Of a stretch of 8,848 bases of DNA, positions 1-5,386 are shown in pieces. The notes beneath the pieces are model-generated. The model did not search any database. It was not told the origin of the DNA and saw nothing but the letters and a program-made list of their open reading frames with translations. Within the stretch, counting starts at the first letter, position 1; every line of letters starts with the position of its first letter. The stretch comes from an uncultured beta proteobacterium (GTDB lineage Bacteria; Pseudomonadota; Gammaproteobacteria; Burkholderiales; Rhodocyclaceae), in contig CAIWVX010000350.1 in assembly GCA_903916205.1 (NCBI GenBank), forward strand, positions 1-8,848. Reading direction: 5' to 3'. The translations under genes were made by a program, and so were the position numbers.

Positions 1-1447
1 CGACCAGAGCATTGGCTTCAGCGGGTTTACCGCCGCTGGTTCGGCTAAAGCCGTTCCTTTCGCGCTGGCGCAGAAGGCTCGTCGCGAGCATGAAGCCGGT
101 CGCCCATTCAAGGTTGGTGTTCTTACCGGTGCCTCCACCGGTAAGTCGTTGGATGGCGCTCTAGCCGAAGCCGAAGCCATTAGTTTTCGCACGCCCTACC
201 AAGGTCATCCCCTCTTGCGCAAGCAGATCAACGAGGGCTCCGTTAAATTCGTTGATATGCACCTTTCCGGCGTCGCTCAAGCGGTGCGTTACGGCGCTTT
301 AGGCAAGATTCAGTGGGCCGTGGTCGAAGCTTGCGATATTACAGCGGGCGGCGGCATTGTGCTGACAACCTCTGTTGGCGCCTCGAACACCTATATGCGC
401 GTTGCCGACAAGATCATCATCGAGTTGAATGCCGCACACTCCAGCGCATTGCTTGGCTTACATGACATTTTTGAGCCAAAAGATCCTCCGATTCGTCAAG
501 AAATCCCGATTTACAGTCCGTCGGATCGCGCGGGTTCCCCGATTTGCATCGTCGATCCGAAAAAAATTGCCGGTGTGGTGTTCACCAATCAGGTTGATGA
601 GACCGGTGGCTTTGAAGATGCAACCGATGTCACCGATAAGATCGGCCAGAATGTCGCCAATTTCCTTGCGGGCGAAATTAAATCTGGGCGGATTCCGCCA
701 CAGTTCCTGCCCATGCAATCAGGCGTAGGCAATATTGCTAACGCCGTATTGGCGGCTTTGGGTACCAGCAAAGATATTCCGCCGTTCCAAATGTACACCG
801 AAGTGTTGCAAGACTCCGTTATTCCGTTGCTTCAGAACGGCCGCTGTACGTTCGCTTCAACCTGCTCACTGACCTTGAGCCAAGATGCGATGCAAACCGT
901 CATGAAGGATCTCGATTACTTCAAGCGCCGCCTTGTTCTGCGTCCGCAAGAAATCTCCAATAATCCCGAAATCGTACGTCGTTTAGGCATCATTACGATG
1001 AACACGGCACTCGAGTTCGATTTGGCCGGCAACGTTAATTCAACACACGTTCTAGGCAAAATTATCATGAACGGTATTGGCGGATCGGGCGATTTCACCC
1101 GTGCCGCTTATATGTCGATCTTCTCGTGTCCGTCAATCGCCAAGGGAGGCAAGATTTCAGCCGTCGTGCCGTTGGTTTCACACCTTGATCACAGCGAGCA
1201 CTCGGTACACGTGGTCGTGACAGAGCAAGGCGTTGCCGATCTGCGCGGTAAAGATCCGTTGCAACGTGCGCATCTGATTATCGAAAACTGCGTGCATCCT
1301 GATTACAAGCAGCAGATGCGTGATTATCTGAAGCATCTTGATGCGACCAATCACGAGCCCTTCTCGCTTTCCAAGGGCTTTGCTATGCACCGTCAGTTTG
1401 CCGATACGGGTGATATGCGCAACATCGACTGGAACAAGTACGTCTAA
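1..1447 (+). CDS. Succinate/acetate CoA-transferase (acetyl-CoA hydrolase family), 5' end missing
   Basis: The frame is open from base 2, so the gene enters from the left edge and 481 residues are visible. Family members are about 490-505 residues. By recalled alignment with the acetate CoA-transferase AarC, roughly 27 N-terminal residues are missing. The TTG at 149 is not the start, because conserved sequence (SGFTAAGSAKAVPFALAQ, then TGASTG) lies before it. The motif YTEVLQD places the likely catalytic glutamate, which forms the glutamyl-CoA thioester in this family, at bases 800-802 (visible residue 267). GVGNIANAV (from residue 241), GGSGDF (360-365) and the C-terminal VTEQGVADLRG block are intact. 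The enzyme should move CoA between acyl-CoA and a carboxylate such as acetate or succinate in the cytoplasm. Transferase and hydrolase members cannot be separated by eye. A strong terminator follows, so it ends its own transcript. Confidence 0.93.
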   Translation, partial: DQSIGFSGFTAAGSAKAVPFALAQKARREHEAGRPFKVGVLTGASTGKSLDGALAEAEAISFRTPYQGHPLLRKQINEGSVKFVDMHLSGVAQAVRYGALGKIQWAVVEACDITAGGGIVLTTSVGASNTYMRVADKIIIELNAAHSSALLGLHDIFEPKDPPIRQEIPIYSPSDRAGSPICIVDPKKIAGVVFTNQVDETGGFEDATDVTDKIGQNVANFLAGEIKSGRIPPQFLPMQSGVGNIANAVLAALGTSKDIPPFQMYTEVLQDSVIPLLQNGRCTFASTCSLTLSQDAMQTVMKDLDYFKRRLVLRPQEISNNPEIVRRLGIITMNTALEFDLAGNVNSTHVLGKIIMNGIGGSGDFTRAAYMSIFSCPSIAKGGKISAVVPLVSHLDHSEHSVHVVVTEQGVADLRGKDPLQRAHLIIENCVHPDYKQQMRDYLKHLDATNHEPFSLSKGFAMHRQFADTGDMRNIDWNKYV

Positions 1448-1488
1448 TGGACATTAAGTCAATAAATGGCGAGTAAATCGCTTTTTTC

Positions 1489-1516
1489 AAAAACCCCGCT
1501 GTTGCGGGGTTTTTTT
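1489..1516 (+). terminator. Intrinsic terminator after the CoA-transferase gene
   Basis: A perfect stem AAACCCCGC / GCGGGGTTT (1491-1499 with 1504-1512) has a four-base TGTT loop and can extend by two A-T pairs. A run of seven T follows at 1510-1516. It lies 41 bases after the stop codon and is a textbook rho-independent terminator. Confidence 0.95.
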
Positions 1517-1647
1517 CGCCCGATGAAATGATTCTGTGACAGGGCAATCGTGCTCAAAAGGCCTCGTCTGTGAAAAATAACAGGAGCGATATCACCTTAA
1601 CTCAGAGATTCATTTTGTTTCCTGACAAGGTCTGCTTTCCAAGCGTT

Positions 1648-1682
1648 TTGAATTGTGGTTGAATACGTTCAATCAATAATTT
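1648..1682 (+). promoter_or_regulatory. Candidate rppH promoter region with a TTGAA repeat and dyad
   Basis: The strong upstream terminator means rppH needs its own promoter in the 1517-1695 gap. A weak sigma-70-like pair is TTGTGG (1653-1658) and TAATTT (1677-1682), 18 bases apart. The same stretch has TTGAAT at 1648 and 1659, exactly 11 bases apart, and the dyad TTGAA-TACG-TTCAA at 1659-1672. The dyad sits between the two candidate hexamers, so it could be an operator. The hexamers are poor matches and other placements are possible. The rest of the 248-base gap shows no gene or RNA that I can recognise. Confidence 0.3.
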
Positions 1683-1695
1683 TGCAGGTTATTTA

Positions 1696-2187
1696 ATGCT
1701 TGACCGTGAAGGCTACCGCCCGAACGTCGGCGTCATCTTGTGTAACGCGAAAAACGAGGTTTTTTGGGGCAAGCGAATACGTGAGCATTCATGGCAGTTT
1801 CCGCAGGGTGGCATCAAGCGGGGGGAGACCCCTGAACAAGCCATGTTTCGGGAACTCTACGAAGAAGTTGGCTTACTTCCTGAGCATGTCAGTATTCTTG
1901 GCAGAACCAAAGACTGGTTGCGTTACGATGTGCCGATTCATTGGGTAAAACGCGAATGGCGCGGCAGTTACAGAGGGCAAAAACAGATCTGGTTTTTGCT
2001 TCGTCTGATGGGGCGCGATAACGATATTTCATTGCGTGCGTGTGACCATCCCGAGTTTGATGCTTGGCGATGGAATAGTTACTGGGTTTCGCTTGAGTCA
2101 GTTATTGAGTTCAAACGCGGTGTCTATAAGCAAGCGTTAAACGAGCTGGCCCGTTTTCTGGATATTGATCACCGTCGAGTTCGCTGA
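1696..2187 (+). CDS. rppH: RNA pyrophosphohydrolase RppH (Nudix hydrolase)
   Basis: RppH removes pyrophosphate from the 5' triphosphate of mRNAs, leaving a 5' monophosphate that triggers RNase E-dependent decay. The 163-residue protein is close to the E. coli length (about 176). The Nudix box is complete: G38, E44, R52-E53-L54, E56-E57 and G59, matching G-x5-E-x7-R-E-L-x-E-E-x-G. E53 has the same number as the well-known catalytic glutamate of E. coli RppH. The N-terminus ([16 protein letters not shown]) and WQFPQGGI are typical of RppH and not of other Nudix enzymes. The ATG start has a weak Shine-Dalgarno (CAGG around 1685-1688). The gene stands alone between the CoA-transferase terminator and the degenerate gap before uup. 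In many betaproteobacteria rppH sits beside proS, which is not seen here. Confidence 0.96.
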   Translation: MLDREGYRPNVGVILCNAKNEVFWGKRIREHSWQFPQGGIKRGETPEQAMFRELYEEVGLLPEHVSILGRTKDWLRYDVPIHWVKREWRGSYRGQKQIWFLLRLMGRDNDISLRACDHPEFDAWRWNSYWVSLESVIEFKRGVYKQALNELARFLDIDHRRVR

Positions 2188-2200
2188 AGTGGTGATTTTT
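2167..2200 (+). terminator. Possible intrinsic terminator overlapping the rppH stop codon
   Basis: ATCACC (2168-2173) is the inverse of GGTGAT (2191-2196), and TTTTT follows at 2196-2200. The 17-base interior can form only a small TTC/GAA inner pairing. The stem is short and not GC-rich and the loop is long, so it would be a weak terminator at best. The left arm lies in the last codons of rppH. Confidence 0.35.
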
Positions 2201-2227
2201 AGGCTGTCGTGAAATAAATTGCCGAAA

Positions 2228-2293
2228 CTAGTAATCCCCAAGTGCACGCAATTTGCTCCGGTCCTCTTCCGACAACACCAGCGCTACCCGCCG
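2228..2293 (-). pseudogene. 3'-end remnant of an unidentified minus-strand gene
   Basis: Read on the minus strand, this stretch encodes VALVLSEEDRSKLRALGDY followed by a TAG stop at 2230-2228. The pattern (a hydrophobic strand, then a helix starting SEED with regular charged and leucine positions) looks like real protein, not noise. No start codon with a credible ribosome binding site lies upstream: the frame runs back to a stop near 2345 through sequence that on the plus strand is clearly peroxiredoxin. The coding signal therefore seems to begin abruptly near 2290. I cannot name the family. At about 20 codons, chance remains possible. Confidence 0.4.
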
Positions 2294-2417
2294 TTTTACC
2301 TTCCTGATCGACGCCCGGGGTAAAATTGTGAAAAGCTACCTCAAGGTCGATACCTCCAAGCATTCTGCTGAGATTATTGCCGACCTAAAACAGTTGTTTT
2401 TACCCTCCAGAAAGTAA
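2289..2417 (+). pseudogene. C-terminal remnant of a peroxiredoxin (BCP/PrxQ or AhpC-TSA type)
   Basis: The plus strand encodes about 42 residues reading FTFLIDARGKIVKSYLKVD and then a helix SKHSAEIIADLKQL, with a TAA stop at 2415-2417. This matches the C-terminal end of thiol peroxidases of the BCP/PrxQ group, where TFLID-x-x-GKI is followed by a V-D-x-x-x-H-x-x-E-x-L helix. The catalytic half, including the peroxidatic cysteine, is absent. The frame reads back to a stop at 2232-2234 without an ATG or peroxiredoxin-like sequence. Full-length members are about 150-190 residues, so some three quarters are gone. It cannot encode a working peroxidase. The stop lies 9 bases before uup, which suggests the intact gene was once the upstream partner of uup. 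Confidence 0.75.
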
Positions 2418-2426
2418 CCCGTCTTC

Positions 2427-4352
2427 ATGCCGCACCTGATTTTGTCTGACGCTTCGTTGGCTTTCGGCCATGTTCCCCTTCTAGATCATTCTGATTTTCA
2501 ACTCGACCCCGGTGAGCGCGTGGCGCTGATCGGTCGCAACGGTACGGGCAAATCGTCGCTGTTGCGTGCGCTATCAGGGCAGGGCACGCTTGATGAGGGG
2601 AGTGTGTGGCGGCAACCTGGCCTGCGCTTGGGTTATGTGCCGCAGGAGCCGCCATTTGCTGCCGAACTAACGGTCTTCGAGGCGGTGGTCGCCGGGATGG
2701 GCGAGGTTTCAGCGTTACTGGCCGAATATCACTCCGTGGCTCATGCGATGGGCGAACCCGAGGCGGATCACGAGGCGCTGCTTGAGTGTATGCATCATCT
2801 TCAGAGCGAACTGGAATCGCGCAATGCCTGGTCGTTTGAGTCCGATGCCGAGCGAGTGATCCAACGCTTTTCACTCAATCCCGATGCGCGTGTCGGAACC
2901 CTTTCCGGCGGTCAGAAAAAGCGTCTGGCGTTGGCGCAAGCGCTAGCCATTTCACCGGAAATGCTGCTGCTCGACGAGCCGACTAATCATCTGGATATTG
3001 CGGCCATTGAGTGGCTTGAGGAGATGCTGATTTCATCGGGGGTGTCGATGGTATTTATCACCCATGACCGGCGTTTTCTTGATCGGGTAGCGACGCGCAT
3101 CGTCGAGCTTGATCGTGGACGATTGCTTTCCTGCCCCGGTAATTTCAGCACTTATCTATCTAAAAAAGAACTGATTCTGCACGACGAGGCGATTCAGAAC
3201 GCCAAGTTCGACAAATTTTTGGCGCAAGAAGAAGTCTGGATTCGCAAAGGGGTTGAAGCCCGACGCACCCGCAACGAAGGCCGGGTACTGCGACTTGAGC
3301 AGTTGCGACGTGATCGTTCGGCACGTCGTGAGCGGCAGGGCAAAGTCGAACTGGCGCTCGATTCGGGTGACAAGAGCGGCAAGTTAGTCGCCGAACTGGA
3401 GCATGTCAGCAAGCATTTTGGCGAAGGCGAACACGCCTTGCATGTAGTGCGCGATTTCTCCTGCCGTTTGCAACGGGGTGACAAAATTGGCCTGATTGGC
3501 CCCAACGGGGCGGGTAAAACCACGCTGTTGCGCATGATCCTTGGCGAACTGGCACCGGATTCAGGCGTTGTCCGTCTCGGTACTAAAATTCAAGTGGCTT
3601 ACTTCGACCAGTTCAGAACCCAGCTTGACGAAGAAGCGGCGCTGGTTGATGTGATTTCACCGGGATCGGATTATGTCGAAATCGGCAATGAGAAAAAGCA
3701 TGTCATCGGCTATCTGGGTGATTTCTTATTTGCCCCGCAACGCGCCCGTTCGCCGGTCAAGTCGCTTTCCGGCGGTGAGCGTAACCGTTTGCTGCTGGCG
3801 CGTCTGTTCGCACGTCCGGCAAATGTACTGGTGCTCGACGAACCGACCAACGATCTTGACATTGAGACCCTGGAACTGCTTGAACAGTTATTGCAGGACT
3901 ATGTCGGAACACTCTTTTTGGTCAGCCACGACCGGGCCTTTATCGACAATGTGGTGACGCAAACCATCGCCTACGAAGGTGATGGCGTGTGGCATGAATA
4001 TGCTGGCGGCTATCAGGACTGGGCGGATTATCAGCTTAAGCGGCGCGTTGCAGAAAATACCCAGTCGGCCGCTAAGCGCGTCGAAGCGGTGGCCGCAACC
4101 CCGCTACCTGCCGCGAAAACTAAGGCCGATGCCAGCCGTAAATTAAATTACAAAGAATCTCGCGAGTTAGCCGAACTGCCGCAGCGAATTGCTGCGCTTG
4201 AGCAGGAGCAAGCAGCAATTAACTTGCGCATGGAAGCTCCCGCGTTCTATCAAACGCAGAGTCACGAGGTGCTAGGCTTGTCGCAGAGACTCAAGGCCAT
4301 TGATGATGAATTGCTGGTTTTGCTGGAGCGTTGGGAAGTGCTGGAGGGATGA
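2427..4352 (+). CDS. uup: ABC-F family ATPase Uup
   Basis: This is a soluble twin-ATPase protein of 641 residues (E. coli Uup is 635) without membrane segments. ABC-F proteins bind ribosomes at the tRNA exit site. Uup is also linked to DNA-branch metabolism and to precise excision of transposons. Domain 1 has Walker A GRNGTGKS (36-43), signature LSGGQ (159-163), Walker B ending D183-E184 and switch histidine H213. Domain 2 has GPNGAGKT (358-365), LSGGE (447-451), D471-E472 and H501, so both sites look active. The linker sequence EEVWIRKGVEARRTRNEGRV from residue 268 is a Uup hallmark separating it from EttA, YbiT and YheS. A C-terminal coiled-coil domain (about 572-641, starting KLNYKESRELAELP) is also Uup-specific and binds DNA in E. 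coli. The ATG follows a peroxiredoxin remnant by 9 bases and has no good Shine-Dalgarno (the nearest, AGAAAG, is 12 bases away). Confidence 0.96.
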   Translation: MPHLILSDASLAFGHVPLLDHSDFQLDPGERVALIGRNGTGKSSLLRALSGQGTLDEGSVWRQPGLRLGYVPQEPPFAAELTVFEAVVAGMGEVSALLAEYHSVAHAMGEPEADHEALLECMHHLQSELESRNAWSFESDAERVIQRFSLNPDARVGTLSGGQKKRLALAQALAISPEMLLLDEPTNHLDIAAIEWLEEMLISSGVSMVFITHDRRFLDRVATRIVELDRGRLLSCPGNFSTYLSKKELILHDEAIQNAKFDKFLAQEEVWIRKGVEARRTRNEGRVLRLEQLRRDRSARRERQGKVELALDSGDKSGKLVAELEHVSKHFGEGEHALHVVRDFSCRLQRGDKIGLIGPNGAGKTTLLRMILGELAPDSGVVRLGTKIQVAYFDQFRTQLDEEAALVDVISPGSDYVEIGNEKKHVIGYLGDFLFAPQRARSPVKSLSGGERNRLLLARLFARPANVLVLDEPTNDLDIETLELLEQLLQDYVGTLFLVSHDRAFIDNVVTQTIAYEGDGVWHEYAGGYQDWADYQLKRRVAENTQSAAKRVEAVAATPLPAAKTKADASRKLNYKESRELAELPQRIAALEQEQAAINLRMEAPAFYQTQSHEVLGLSQRLKAIDDELLVLLERWEVLEG

Positions 4353-4370
4353 TGGGCTGCAAGGGTTCAA

Positions 4371-4393
4371 CGACGGGTCTAATTGATCCGTCG
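4371..4393 (+). other. Hairpin between uup and gluQRS
   Basis: CGACGGGTC (4371-4379) pairs with GATCCGTCG (4385-4393) around a five-base TAATT loop, giving a nine-pair stem with one G-T wobble. No T run follows, so it is unlikely to be a rho-independent terminator. It stands just before the gluQRS ribosome binding site. It could be an RNA processing or stabilising element in a uup-gluQRS transcript, or a protein site. Confidence 0.55.
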
Positions 4394-4397
4394 GTTT

Positions 4398-4403
4398 GAG
4401 GGG
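4398..4403 (+). promoter_or_regulatory. Ribosome binding site of gluQRS
   Basis: GAGGGG lies five bases before the ATG at 4409 and fixes that start. It begins five bases after the preceding hairpin. Confidence 0.75.
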
Positions 4404-4408
4404 CTGGC

Positions 4409-5371
4409 ATGAGTTTTCTACCGGAAAATAAGAAAAAATCTTATGGCGTATATCGTGGTCGTTTTGCGCCATCGCCCACCGGAGCACTGCACTTTGGTTC
4501 GCTCGTAACGGCTGTCGGCAGCTACCTTGATGCCCGCGCTCACGGCGGCCAATGGCTGGTTCGCATTGAAGATGTTGATAAGCCGCGCACACTCCCCGGC
4601 GCCGCTGACACGATTTTGCGCACGCTTGAGGGGTTTGGCTTCGAGTGGGACGGCGAAGTGCTCGTCCAGAGTCGTCGCCTTGATCTTTATCATGCGGCAC
4701 TGGCGCATCTGCAACTCAACGGGGAGGCCTATCCATGCGCCTGCTCCCGCAGCGAAATTAAATCCGCCTCATCGCAAACATCGGTTGATGGGGGGCTGCG
4801 CTATCCGGGAACCTGTCGCAACGGCTTACCTGAAGGACGAGACGCTCGGGCTTGGCGTTTGAAAATGTTTGATCGGGATTTTAATTTTTTTGATCGAATT
4901 CACGGCATGTGTCGGCAAAATGTTGATCGAGAAGTCGGCGATTTCGTTCTGCTACGCGCCGATGGTCAATATGCCTATCAGTTGGCGGTGGTCGTCGATG
5001 ATGCGGCACAAGGCGTGAATGCGGTGGTGCGCGGCGTCGATCTACTTGACTCCACAGCTCGCCAGATCGCACTACAACAGCGACTCGGCTTGCCAACGCC
5101 GAGTTACGCGCATCTGCCGGTGGTAATCAATGCGGCCGGTGAAAAATTATCCAAGCAGACCTTGGCTCCAGCCGTTGATCCCGCCCAAGGCAGTGCCATT
5201 CTGGCGGCGGCCATGCAATTTCTCGGGCATCCGCTGCCTGCCGAAATGCGCGGTGCCTCGTTGTTTGATTTCTGGAACTGGGCTATTTCAGCTTGGTCGA
5301 TTGAGCGGGTGATCAGGGCAATTGCATCCAATTCCGGTAAGGCCGAGAAGTTGAGTACAGGAGTGATTTAA
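4409..5371 (+). CDS. gluQ: Glutamyl-Q tRNA(Asp) synthetase
   Basis: This GluRS paralogue lacks the anticodon-binding domain. It activates glutamate and attaches it to queuosine at position 34 of tRNA(Asp). The 320-residue length fits (usually about 290-310) and is far short of true GluRS (about 470). The class I signature appears as FAPSPTGALHFGSL with the HIGH-equivalent HFGS at 28-31. The zinc site of this family is visible as C110, C112, Y132 and C136 (CAC, then YPGTC). The KMSKS equivalent is the reduced KLSK (246-249), typical of GluQRS. R16-G17-R18-F19-A20-P21 is the usual entry to the Rossmann fold. The lysine-rich lead (residues 1-14) is a little longer than usual, but the GAGGGG ribosome binding site supports the ATG used. 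It follows uup by 56 bases in the same direction and may be co-transcribed. It converges on polA with a 15-base gap. Confidence 0.95.
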   Translation: MSFLPENKKKSYGVYRGRFAPSPTGALHFGSLVTAVGSYLDARAHGGQWLVRIEDVDKPRTLPGAADTILRTLEGFGFEWDGEVLVQSRRLDLYHAALAHLQLNGEAYPCACSRSEIKSASSQTSVDGGLRYPGTCRNGLPEGRDARAWRLKMFDRDFNFFDRIHGMCRQNVDREVGDFVLLRADGQYAYQLAVVVDDAAQGVNAVVRGVDLLDSTARQIALQQRLGLPTPSYAHLPVVINAAGEKLSKQTLAPAVDPAQGSAILAAAMQFLGHPLPAEMRGASLFDFWNWAISAWSIERVIRAIASNSGKAEKLSTGVI

Positions 5372-5386
5372 CGTGGCCGGTGTAGA

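Noticed and set aside
149..151. TTG as the start codon of the CoA-transferase gene
   Set aside because: The frame stays open to the left edge and the 49 residues before it match the family N-terminal region.
1571..1663. A roughly 30-codon GTG-started open frame in the gap before rppH
   Set aside because: It has no convincing ribosome binding site and no protein-like pattern, and it would run into the candidate rppH promoter.
2326..2352. TTGTGA and TCGATA as a promoter for uup within the peroxiredoxin remnant
   Set aside because: The spacing is 15 bases and the -10 match is poor, so it is indistinguishable from chance.
2425..2874. A 149-codon minus-strand open frame inside uup
   Set aside because: It lies opposite strongly conserved uup coding sequence, is rich in P, R, H and A as expected for an antisense shadow, and shows no recognisable domain.
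4272..4700. A 142-codon minus-strand open frame spanning the uup-gluQRS junction
   Set aside because: It is opposite both real genes, has low-complexity composition and no recognisable family.
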